DNA of 5,989 nt from Spirochaeta sp. Its GTDB lineage: Bacteria > Spirochaetota > Spirochaetia > DSM-2461. The notes beneath the pieces are model-generated. The model ran no database searches. It saw nothing but the letters and a program-made list of their open reading frames with translations, and was not told where the DNA came from. Both the position numbers and the translations under genes were made by a program. Positions 1 to 5,989 of this stretch are shown in pieces (within the stretch, counting starts at the first letter, position 1; each line of letters opens with the position of its first letter). The DNA is taken from contig DAOVYP010000154.1 of assembly GCA_030635565.1 (NCBI GenBank), forward strand, positions 1 to 5,989. The letters run 5' to 3'.

Positions 1-308
1 AATCCGGCTTCCTGAAAGATCCCGAGCAGCAACAGAACCGGAATCAATGGATACCCACCGGTAGTGAAGCCGATCAGACATGCGATACCAATGCGAAAAT
101 ATAAGGTTAAACGCGATTTACTTTGATTGCCGAAGATCCCGAGAATCACCAGAAAACAGGAAAAACCCAGAAGAATTCGATATTGCCACATGAATCGTTC
201 CAGGAATGGAGACTTGTCCACAAGATTGGGTATCAACAAAATGACACCGACATAAATGATGAGAGAGGAGAGTGCGGCGGCTATACGGTGACATCGCCCG
301 GCATTCAT
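1..308 (-). CDS. Unknown hydrophobic membrane protein (3' end outside window)
   Basis: An uninterrupted frame runs from ATG at 308 to the window edge, giving about 102 residues with no stop, so the C-terminus is missing. The product looks like an integral inner-membrane protein. Hydrophobic stretches lie near residues 9-28, 44-60 and 72-98, separated by short charged loops. An in-frame TAA lies only two codons upstream, so translation cannot start earlier. The start follows the permease TAG by 12 bases. The only purine-rich site is AAGG, one base from the ATG, which is too close to be a good ribosome binding site, so translation may be coupled to the permease gene. I do not recognise the family. 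Its position suggests co-transcription with the TRAP transporter, perhaps as an accessory membrane component, but this is inference from context only. I am fairly sure it is a real gene because of its length, orientation and hydrophobic pattern. Confidence 0.68.
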   Translation of the reverse strand, partial: MNAGRCHRIAAALSSLIIYVGVILLIPNLVDKSPFLERFMWQYRILLGFSCFLVILGIFGNQSKSRLTLYFRIGIACLIGFTTGGYPLIPVLLLLGIFQEAG

Positions 309-320
309 ACCTTAAGGATA

Positions 321-2186
321 CTAGCCCAACAGCGCCAGACTGAACCAGGGCACATAGGTTATGAGCAGAACGGCAACGAGAAGTACGAGCAGGAATGGAA
401 CCACCTGCCTGTAAATCCGGCTCATCGGTTCGTTGAAGGTATAACTGGCCAGGAAGAGATTCATCCCCACCGGCGGTGTCAGATACCCCAGCTGCAGATT
501 CGCCAGGAAAATTATCCCCAGCTGTACCGGATGTACACCGTACAGGGCGCCCAGAGGCACGATAAGCGGCGCGACAACCAGGATGGCTGAATAGATATCC
601 ATCAGGGTTCCGGTTAACAGCAGCGCCAGGTTGAGCAGGATGAGAAAGACGAATCTGGACGAAATGTTATCGCGAAAAAATGCCGTCAGCATCGTGGGGA
701 CCTGGGCGTCCACGATGTAATAACTCAAACCCTTGGCCATAGCGAGAATCACCAGTACGCCCCCGATAACAGGCACGCCCCGGCGTAAAACCCTGGAGAT
801 AAGTTCCAGAGACATTTCTTTCGTAACGAGAGTAAGCAGCAGGGTGTAGACGACGGCCAGGGCCGAGGTTTCCACCACTGTTGTCAGTCCAGTGAAGTAG
901 GACACCAGAAGGACAACCGGTAACAATAGATCACCGGCGGCGCCCTTCAGGGATGAAAAGAAATCACTGACGACAAAGGGGATTCTTTCGTTCTTGTTCC
1001 TGACGGCCCGGACGATACCCATAGATGAAAGAGCCACCACCAGGAGAATACCCGGGAGCAGTCCGCCGAGAAACATGTCTTTGATACTGATCTGCGCCAC
1101 GACACCGTACATGATGATGGGAAGTGCCGGAGGAAAAAGCAGCCCGACGCTTCCCGATGAGGTGATGAGTCCCCTGGAGAAGTCCTTTCCGTACTGTTTA
1201 CTTTCCACCAGTACCGATGCCAGCAGTCCGCCGATTGCCAGAATCGTCACCCCGGAAGCACCGGTAAAGGTTGTGAAATAGGCACAGGCTACAACGGCCA
1301 CAACCGCCAGACCGCCCGGAAGCCATCCCAGTGCCGCCCGGAAGAACCGGACAAGCCTCTTCCCGGAAGAGGTTTCAGAGAGCAGATAACCTGTGACTGT
1401 AAACAGAGGAATTGCCGGAATCATGTTTCCCGTAAGCATGTTATAGGCTTCATTCGGCAGGGTTGCGAGCATGCCCCAGTTGCCGGAAAAGAGGAATAGT
1501 GCCGTACCGCCCAGCATGACGTAAATGGGCAGACCCCGAACGCCCAGGAAGATAAGTGCTGCTATCAGGGGCCAGCGAAACCAGTGGAAAACATTCCAGA
1601 AAACTTCCTGACTGTCGTAAAAAGCAAAAGGAAGATCCGGAAAGACGACTTCAAGCAGATTAACGATACTCACCCAGGAAAATACAATTCCCAGAAACAA
1701 ACCCAGAGCCAGCCATGGCGAGGCTTTTTTGTGAGGGCGCCAGAGAGCCCGAAGCGACATGGAGAGATAGCCGATGGGCAGAATAATAAGAATCAGCCGT
1801 ATCGGCAGGACACCCACCGTCTCACCCGGCCCGAATCCACGGACCAGAAACGATGCCGAGGCAATGGCGAATGCCATGTTCACCGCCGTGACGGCGACAC
1901 CTTTCACGATTTCAACATTCTTCCAGAAACGCCCCTCCGGTTCGGCCGATGAACTCAAGGAAAGATGCACACCCTCCCTGGAAGCGGTGATGCCCCCCAC
2001 CCACGCCACCCAAACCACCACGTGGGTGAGGAAACCGGTGGACCAGACGAGACCGGATCCGCTGATTTTCCTCAATATAATCTCGAAAATCGGGACTACG
2101 GCCAGAGCCAGCAGAAATACACCGCCAATCAGATCTTCGATCAGTGCCACACGGTCGTCCCAGAGTCTCTTCTTTGTATCAGCCAT
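321..2186 (-). CDS. tatQM: Fused TRAP transporter permease, small plus large subunits (TatQ-TatM / DctQ-DctM type)
   Basis: This is the inner-membrane permease of a tripartite ATP-independent periplasmic (TRAP) transporter, which imports solute with an ion gradient. It has 621 residues from ATG at 2186. A TTG one codon earlier is possible but lies too close to the AGGA site. Numbered from that TTG, residues about 17-150 form a DctQ-like domain with four membrane helices. Residues about 160-234 are extra linker helices, and from about 250 onward lies the DctM domain. DctM signatures are clear: FTTFTGASG (305-313), LLFPPALPIIMYG (350-362), LTGTLMD (525-531) and TPPVGMNLF (571-579). The length matches a QM fusion rather than separate subunits. 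The gene begins 19 bases after the tatP copy 2 stop and ends 12 bases before the next membrane-protein gene. Transport of some solute is secure. The substrate cannot be read from the permease. Confidence 0.95.
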   Translation of the reverse strand: MADTKKRLWDDRVALIEDLIGGVFLLALAVVPIFEIILRKISGSGLVWSTGFLTHVVVWVAWVGGITASREGVHLSLSSSAEPEGRFWKNVEIVKGVAVTAVNMAFAIASASFLVRGFGPGETVGVLPIRLILIILPIGYLSMSLRALWRPHKKASPWLALGLFLGIVFSWVSIVNLLEVVFPDLPFAFYDSQEVFWNVFHWFRWPLIAALIFLGVRGLPIYVMLGGTALFLFSGNWGMLATLPNEAYNMLTGNMIPAIPLFTVTGYLLSETSSGKRLVRFFRAALGWLPGGLAVVAVVACAYFTTFTGASGVTILAIGGLLASVLVESKQYGKDFSRGLITSSGSVGLLFPPALPIIMYGVVAQISIKDMFLGGLLPGILLVVALSSMGIVRAVRNKNERIPFVVSDFFSSLKGAAGDLLLPVVLLVSYFTGLTTVVETSALAVVYTLLLTLVTKEMSLELISRVLRRGVPVIGGVLVILAMAKGLSYYIVDAQVPTMLTAFFRDNISSRFVFLILLNLALLLTGTLMDIYSAILVVAPLIVPLGALYGVHPVQLGIIFLANLQLGYLTPPVGMNLFLASYTFNEPMSRIYRQVVPFLLVLLVAVLLITYVPWFSLALLG

Positions 2187-2192
2187 CAATCG

Positions 2193-2196
2193 TCCT
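2193..2196 (-). promoter_or_regulatory. Ribosome binding site of the TRAP permease gene
   Basis: AGGA lies 6 bases before ATG at 2186 but only 3 bases before the alternative TTG at 2189. This spacing is why ATG is chosen as the start. Confidence 0.6.
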
Positions 2197-2205
2197 GGTT
2201 ATTTT

Positions 2206-3207
2206 TCATTTTCTGATCTCATCAAGCTTACTCAACAGATCGTCGTAAACCTCATGGGGAATAGCCTTGCCCTCACCTACCAGCAGCTCATGCCCGCCCA
2301 TCATAACGGATTCCCAGGCATCAAGCCCTTCCTCATCAAGAACAACCTGCTGCAATCCGTTTTCCAGCATTACCCGCAGCGCCAATTCATTCAGGCGGAT
2401 GGATTCAGTGTAAAATTTCCTGGCAACCCTGACCATGGATGCTTTCAGATCATCATGAAATTCCTCGGGGATTCGCGACCATGCCCTTTCGGACAACACC
2501 AGGCCGCCGATTACCGGGGCCAACCTGTATTCGGTCATGTACGGGGCCAGTGCGAACCACTGGAATGCCCCGGCCGCTACGGGGGGTGCGGTGAACGAGT
2601 TCGCGAGCCCGCTCTGAAGAGCCACCATGGTTTCATTAATACTCACAGGGACGACATTGAATCCCAGTGACTTGAAAGCCGAGCTCATCTCACTCTCGGA
2701 ACTGGCCACCGCCAGGGTTTCCTTTCGGAGATCATCAGGGCTGTAAATCGGCCGGCGGCCGAAAATATAGGCCCATCCCGATTTCGACCAGGCCATGATT
2801 TCGAATCCTTCCTCCCGAAAGCGCTCGTCGAATCGATCTACGTAATTATCCAGGATATAATCAAGTTCTTCATCATCCTGAAGCAGACCCGGCAGTGTGA
2901 ACACGAAAGTTTCAGGTACCATCACCTTAAGTCCATATGCGGAAAAAACCCCGGCATCTATCTGGCCGATACGCATTTTCCTCACCATGTCGCCCTCATC
3001 TCCGGCGACTCCCCCGGGATAGATTCTCATCCGGATCTGACCATCGGTAATATCACTCCACTCATCAGCCATTCGTCTGAGGGTGTTGTCCCACTCGGTC
3101 CCTTCAGGAAGTGGGCTGGCAAGTTTTATGGTGAGGGCGGAAAGCGACAGAGGCAAATGAAGCAGAAACAGGAGAAAAACGATGAGCCTCAAGGGACTCC
3201 CTTTCAT
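2206..3207 (-). CDS. tatP: TRAP transporter periplasmic solute receptor, TatP family, copy 2
   Basis: This is a DctP-family extracytoplasmic receptor that binds a ligand in the periplasm and delivers it to the downstream permease. It has 333 residues from ATG at 3207. A signal peptide is clear: MKGSPLR, then a leucine-rich core, ending near residue 24 (SLSA-LT). Family landmarks are MRIYPGGVAGD (60-70), GQIDAGV (81-87), AWSKSGWAY (139-147) and VALQSG (195-200). The position that carries the ligand-binding arginine in classical TRAP receptors (K-I-R-V-P in sialic acid receptors) reads TLAVA here, with Ala166 in its place. It aligns with copy 1 without gaps over the mature protein, at roughly half identity by eye. 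The frame stays open 50 codons further upstream through a palindromic repeat. That extension would bury the signal peptide, and the GAGG site favours ATG 3207. It lies 19 bases ahead of the permease gene. Confidence 0.94.
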   Translation of the reverse strand: MKGSPLRLIVFLLFLLHLPLSLSALTIKLASPLPEGTEWDNTLRRMADEWSDITDGQIRMRIYPGGVAGDEGDMVRKMRIGQIDAGVFSAYGLKVMVPETFVFTLPGLLQDDEELDYILDNYVDRFDERFREEGFEIMAWSKSGWAYIFGRRPIYSPDDLRKETLAVASSESEMSSAFKSLGFNVVPVSINETMVALQSGLANSFTAPPVAAGAFQWFALAPYMTEYRLAPVIGGLVLSERAWSRIPEEFHDDLKASMVRVARKFYTESIRLNELALRVMLENGLQQVVLDEEGLDAWESVMMGGHELLVGEGKAIPHEVYDDLLSKLDEIRK

Positions 3208-3213
3208 AACATA

Positions 3214-3217
3214 CCTC
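3214..3217 (-). promoter_or_regulatory. Ribosome binding site of tatP copy 2
   Basis: GAGG lies 6 bases before ATG at 3207 and directly before a signal peptide. It decides against the upstream ATGs at 3354 and 3357 inside the repeat. Confidence 0.65.
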
Positions 3218-3223
3218 GACTTG

Positions 3224-3379
3224 TTACTTGAGGTTCTTTCAAAATGTGCCTTTGGCCCGGATACCGCGTTGGCTGAATGCTCGAGATGCTCATGTAACCC
3301 TGGTACACTGCGCTTTTTGTACTTCAACCTGCCTTGTCTCCGACCCAAATCCATCATTTTGAAAGAACCTCACTAGTAA
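3224..3379. repeat. ERIC-like imperfect palindrome (candidate MITE) between the two tatP genes
   Basis: Two arms form a perfect 18-bp inverted repeat, TGAGGTTCTTTCAAAATG at 3229-3246 and its reverse complement at 3355-3372. Similarity extends outward to TTACT/AGTAA (3224 and 3379, with two extra bases on the right). Inside the arms, TTTGGCCCGG (3251-3260) is complementary at 8 of 10 positions to CCGACCCAAA (3340-3349). At the centre, TGTA (3293-3296) pairs with TACA (3304-3307). The whole unit can therefore fold as one long imperfect hairpin. It fills 156 of the 191 bases between the genes. Without it the gap would be about 35 bases, close to the other gaps in the operon. ERIC repeats and MITEs are known to look like this, but I cannot assign it to a named family. 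A possible TA target duplication depends on where the ends are drawn and is not convincing. There is no U-tract, so it is not a standard terminator. Confidence 0.8.
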
Positions 3380-3407
3380 AAATAAACATGAGTGCAATTT
3401 ATCTCAA
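3379..3407 (-). promoter_or_regulatory. Possible sigma-70 promoter for tatP copy 2 and permease
   Basis: TTGAGA (3402-3407, 5 of 6 to the -35 consensus) and TATTTT (3379-3384, 4 of 6 to the -10 consensus) are 17 bases apart on the minus strand. The -35 box overlaps the last codons of tatP copy 1. Transcription would begin just inside the palindrome. Such matches arise by chance in AT-rich spacers, so this is weak. Confidence 0.22.
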
Positions 3408-4400
3408 GTCTTCCAGGACAGAAACAAAATCCCGTAACAGATCGTCATCAACCCACTTCCCTTCGCCGACAACAAGCTCGTGCCCGCTGGTCATGAGTTC
3501 ATACCACTGCTGCAGCTCCGCCGGGCTGAGCCCAGCCACTTGAAGTCCGTGACGATTCATGACATTCATGGCCTCGATATTAAGACGCTCGGACTCCACA
3601 TAAAAATCCCGGGCAACTACATCAATAGCCGCCTGCAGCTCATCATGATAACGTTCCGGGATTCGATTCCAGGTTCTTTCACTGATAACCAGACCTCCCA
3701 GTACAGGGGCCAGGGGAAAGTCGATCATATTGGGAGCCAGTGCGAACCACTGGTAGGCCGCAGCCATCATGGGAGGACCGTAAAACGCGCTCACCATGCC
3801 GCTCTGCAATGCCACCATAAGTTCACTCAGGGATACGGGAACGACATTGAATCCGAGTGCCTTGAAATTCACCGCCAGCTCTTCATCGGCAGTGCTTACC
3901 GACAGTTTCTCGTTCATGAGGGAATTCGGAGTCCTGATAGGTTTCTTTGTAAAGAAGTAGGCCCAGCCGCTCTTGGACCAGGCGAGAATCCGAAATCCCT
4001 CATCGATGAAATCCTCATCGAATCTCGGGGTGAATTCATCGATGACATAATCAAGTTCAGCCTCGGACTGCAGCATTCCCGGAAGGCTCAGGACGAAGGT
4101 TTTGGGTACGATGGACTGGAGTCCGAATGCGGTAAGAACTCCCGCATCCAGCTGTCCGAAGCGCATTTTGCGTATCATGTCGGCCTGATCCCCGGCGACC
4201 CCACCGGGATAAATCCTCATTTTCACCTGTCCATTGGTGATATCCACCCACTCGGCCGCCATGCGTTTCAGGGATGAATCCCAAACTGATCCTTCCGGAA
4301 AAGGGCTCCCCAATTTCACCGTCAAAGCCGAAAGCGGTATGAGCGATACAAACAGAATAATGAAAATGAGTAATCCTGCTTTTTTCATTATGGTCATCAT
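3399..4400 (-). CDS. tatP: TRAP transporter periplasmic solute receptor, TatP family, copy 1
   Basis: This is a DctP-family periplasmic receptor and the copy next to tatT, so it is the likelier equivalent of T. pallidum TatP, which is known to associate with TatT. It has 333 residues from ATG 4400. ATG 4397 is an equal or better start: AAGGA lies 4 bases from the first and 7 from the second, and the second makes the protein align with copy 2 without a gap. A signal peptide covers about residues 1-25, with lysines at 6-7, a hydrophobic core and cleavage near LSA-LT. Landmarks are MRIYPGGVAGD (61-71), GQLDAGV (82-88), AWSKSGWAY (140-148) and VALQSG (196-201). The classical ligand-binding arginine is replaced by Ser167 in KLSVS. 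This argues against a simple carboxylate ligand held in the canonical way. The gene begins 18 bases after the tatT stop. Confidence 0.95.
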   Translation of the reverse strand: MMTIMKKAGLLIFIILFVSLIPLSALTVKLGSPFPEGSVWDSSLKRMAAEWVDITNGQVKMRIYPGGVAGDQADMIRKMRFGQLDAGVLTAFGLQSIVPKTFVLSLPGMLQSEAELDYVIDEFTPRFDEDFIDEGFRILAWSKSGWAYFFTKKPIRTPNSLMNEKLSVSTADEELAVNFKALGFNVVPVSLSELMVALQSGMVSAFYGPPMMAAAYQWFALAPNMIDFPLAPVLGGLVISERTWNRIPERYHDELQAAIDVVARDFYVESERLNIEAMNVMNRHGLQVAGLSPAELQQWYELMTSGHELVVGEGKWVDDDLLRDFVSVLEDLR

Positions 4401-4404
4401 TGAA

Positions 4405-4409
4405 TCCTT
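4405..4409 (-). promoter_or_regulatory. Ribosome binding site of tatP copy 1
   Basis: AAGGA lies 4 bases before ATG 4400 and 7 bases before ATG 4397. A later ATG at 4388, before the lysine pair, is too far away. The site therefore supports one of the first two ATGs. Confidence 0.6.
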
Positions 4410-4418
4410 TTTACTTAC

Positions 4419-5432
4419 TTAGAAATCAACCAGAAAAAAGTACTCGATGTTTTCAAGCAGCCATCGGGCCTTGTTCTGGTATATGAGAATCATCAGCCGG
4501 GAGTCGGGATTGGCTTCCGGATCTATGGAAAGAGCCGCATCGAGATACCCGCGGAAACCCGCGACATCCTGTGCTTTCACCGATACGGCCGTGGCCATGG
4601 TGAGATGAGGTGATGGATCGGTTCCGTCTGAAAGGGCCAGGGCCCGGTAATAATGATAGAATGCCCGTTTCTCAGCATCATCTCCAACCCCCGCGGCAGC
4701 ATAGTAATCATCCATGTACGCAGTAGCGGCAGCACTGCGCCTCCTCATGTTCACCAGTATCGAGGAAGGAAGAGACAGCTGGAGCTGTATCATGATGTCA
4801 TGGACTCCCGGATTGGCTTCATCCAGTTCCAGGGAACGGTAGAGCAGCAAAGCCGCCTTGTCCAGAGTCGTGGTGAGTTCCATGTCGAAAGGATCTGTGC
4901 TTGCCATTCCAAGCCAGGCCATACCCGCCCAGTAGGCTGTATCGGCATCATCCTCCTCAAGCAGTGCCATGGCATCGTCGTACTCATCGGCTTCCAGAAG
5001 AGCCTGGAATTCCTCATGCCTGAGATACAGGGCCTGCAGAAGATAATCTCTCCCGCGCAGATAAAGTTTCTTGGCTCTTTTCCGTCCCTCATCAGCCTCG
5101 CGCCAGTACATATCATCCAGCATGCCTGCAGGCATATGGACAAAAGCGCCGGAATACATCACAAAATTCTTCCCTGTGGCCGATGCCAGGTCGGAGTTCT
5201 CCGGGTCTTTTTCCAGAATAATCTCGTACAGTTTCAAAGCCAGAGGCAGGGAATCGGCCACAAGTTGAGGATCGTTATCCTTGGTGAATGCTCCCGAGCC
5301 TTCCGGAGATGAAAGCATATCCGCCACGGAACGGACGGCAGCCCTCTCAATGGACCTGCATGATACGAGCGCAAACGCCGCCAAAGCGGCCAGGAACAGG
5401 AGAAAGCCTTTCTTCATACTGACAATTATCAT
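4419..5432 (-). CDS. tatT: TRAP-associated TPR lipoprotein TatT (TAtT family)
   Basis: TatT is the lipoprotein partner of TPAT systems. In T. pallidum it is an all-helical trimer that binds TatP. The protein has 337 residues from ATG 5432, chosen because GGAG lies 8 bases upstream. ATG 5417 (MKKGF) has no such site, and the longest open form would need a TTG at 5453. A lipoprotein signal ends in LVSC, so Cys25 would be lipidated and the mature protein would sit on a membrane facing the periplasm. Degenerate TPR-like helix pairs are seen near 61-80 (LKLYEIILEKDPEN), 187-208 (LLLYRSLELDEANPG), 255-270 (YHYYRALALSDG) and 286-308 (YLDAALSIDPEANP). The family-typical LYLRGRDYLLQAL (123-135) and the C-terminal KARWLLENIEYFF segment are present. 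The mature region is rich in acidic residues. It sits between mutY (25-base gap) and tatP copy 1 (18-base gap). Confidence 0.92.
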   Translation of the reverse strand: MIIVSMKKGFLLFLAALAAFALVSCRSIERAAVRSVADMLSSPEGSGAFTKDNDPQLVADSLPLALKLYEIILEKDPENSDLASATGKNFVMYSGAFVHMPAGMLDDMYWREADEGRKRAKKLYLRGRDYLLQALYLRHEEFQALLEADEYDDAMALLEEDDADTAYWAGMAWLGMASTDPFDMELTTTLDKAALLLYRSLELDEANPGVHDIMIQLQLSLPSSILVNMRRRSAAATAYMDDYYAAAGVGDDAEKRAFYHYYRALALSDGTDPSPHLTMATAVSVKAQDVAGFRGYLDAALSIDPEANPDSRLMILIYQNKARWLLENIEYFFLVDF

Positions 5433-5440
5433 TTCTAACG

Positions 5441-5444
5441 CTCC
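5441..5444 (-). promoter_or_regulatory. Ribosome binding site of tatT
   Basis: GGAG lies 8 bases before ATG 5432. ATG 5417 and TTG 5453 have no comparable site, so this sets the start of tatT five codons before the lysine pair of the signal peptide. Confidence 0.6.
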
Positions 5445-5457
5445 GGTACACAAGACG

Positions 5458-5989
5458 TTACAGGTAATTTAGCAGGCCGGGCAGCTGTATGGATATCCGG
5501 CGATAGGCCGTCGGCATGGGCAGCTCCTGCAGATCTTCCGGAAGAATATAACTCATTTCAGGAAGTTTGATTACCGGGGCTGTTCCCCGAACGTTGTTAC
5601 GCCGGAAAATCCGGGGCCGGAGAACTTCTCTGTACCGGGTATAAACATGAACCTGTTCCGGCAATTCTCCCGCGGGTTCCCACCATTTCTCAAGACCTCC
5701 GATTTCAGATTCAGCCGGAAAAACCCAGAGCCCCCGGCCTATGCCCTCCGTTCTTTTCCGCATCAGGACTTTCCCGCCGTCATAGAGGATGGCCAGGTTT
5801 GTCTTTTTTTGGATGACCTCCTGGCGCCGCCGCGCTGGTATGCTTTCCTGTCGTCCCTCCGACCGGGCCAGACAGCTGTAGGCCAGGGGACAGTCCCCGC
5901 ATCGGGGAGACCGTGGGGTACAGACCTGCTGACCAAGCTGCATCAGCGCCGCGTTCATCTCCCCGGGATTCTCAAGGGGCATCAGTTCC
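5458..5989 (-). CDS. mutY: A/G-specific adenine DNA glycosylase MutY (N-terminal part outside window)
   Basis: MutY removes adenine mispaired with 8-oxoguanine in base-excision repair in the cytoplasm. Only the C-terminal 177 residues are present. The frame is open through the window end, so the ATG at 5982 is internal and the helix-hairpin-helix and catalytic region lie beyond the edge. Counting from that Met, an iron-sulphur loop is perfect: C21-x6-C28-x2-C31-x5-C37, preceded by the typical MNAALMQLG. Residues about 60-174 form the MutY C-terminal Nudix-like domain that reads 8-oxoguanine, with VLMRKR, GLWVFPAE (84-91) and the terminal LPMPTAYRR segment. The usual F-(S/T)-H recognition turn reads Y114-T115-R116 here. 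The gene ends 25 bases before tatT in the same direction and may share its transcript, though no functional link to transport is evident. Confidence 0.94.
   Translation of the reverse strand, partial: ELMPLENPGEMNAALMQLGQQVCTPRSPRCGDCPLAYSCLARSEGRQESIPARRRQEVIQKKTNLAILYDGGKVLMRKRTEGIGRGLWVFPAESEIGGLEKWWEPAGELPEQVHVYTRYREVLRPRIFRRNNVRGTAPVIKLPEMSYILPEDLQELPMPTAYRRISIQLPGLLNYL

Noticed and set aside
123..590. Plus-strand open frame of 155 codons over the operon's 3' end
   Set aside because: It is antisense to the permease and the following membrane protein. Its composition is low in hydrophobic residues and shows no domain, as expected from a shadow frame.
1774..2670. Plus-strand open frame of 298 codons
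   Set aside because: It spans the junction of two clear minus-strand genes (permease and tatP copy 2) and has no recognisable domain.
3224..3379. Palindrome as a Rho-independent terminator
   Set aside because: The arms are about 108 bases apart, no T-run follows on the minus strand, and downstream permease genes need expression.
2547..3753. Identical 17-base hairpin CCAGTGCGAACCACTGG at 2547-2563 and 3737-3753
   Set aside because: It encodes the conserved QWFALA segment in both tatP copies, so shared ancestry and protein constraint explain it without a DNA-level function.
3480..4277. Plus-strand open frame of 265 codons opposite tatP copy 1
   Set aside because: It lies wholly antisense to a well-supported receptor gene and shows no motif.
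4653..5312. Plus-strand open frame of 219 codons opposite tatT
   Set aside because: It is antisense to tatT, whose lipobox and TPR-like pattern are clear.

Overview
The window carries one transcription-aligned block. Every supported gene lies on the minus strand, so it reads from high to low coordinates: mutY (3' part only) -> tatT -> tatP (copy 1) -> a long palindromic repeat -> tatP (copy 2) -> a fused TRAP permease (tatQM) -> a hydrophobic protein cut off by the window start. Gaps between genes are 12 to 25 bases, except for 191 bases between the two tatP copies, and most of that gap is the repeat. No stretch over 300 bases lacks a gene, and I saw no RNA gene, CRISPR array or transposase.

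The core is a TPR-protein-associated TRAP transporter (TPAT), a family first described from Treponema pallidum (Tp0956/Tp0957 and neighbours). TatT is a periplasm-facing lipoprotein with degenerate TPR repeats, TatP is the periplasmic solute receptor, and TatQ/TatM form the ion-driven inner-membrane permease. In the established model, TatT docks TatP and helps hand ligand to the permease. The type-strain ligand site is thought to favour hydrophobic molecules. Both receptors here lack the arginine that binds carboxylate ligands in classical TRAP receptors, which fits that view.

Three things depart from a minimal TPAT. There are two tandem, diverged receptors for one permease. A roughly 156-bp imperfect palindrome resembling an ERIC-type repeat or MITE sits between them. 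A short-spaced unknown membrane protein follows the permease. The layout and the TPAT family suggest a Gram-negative, double-membrane bacterium of moderate GC, most likely a free-living spirochaete. TPATs also occur in other phyla, so this taxonomic call is an inference of medium confidence.

The transporter system itself belongs to a described family. The parts that may be new are the palindrome, the duplicated receptor and the downstream membrane protein.
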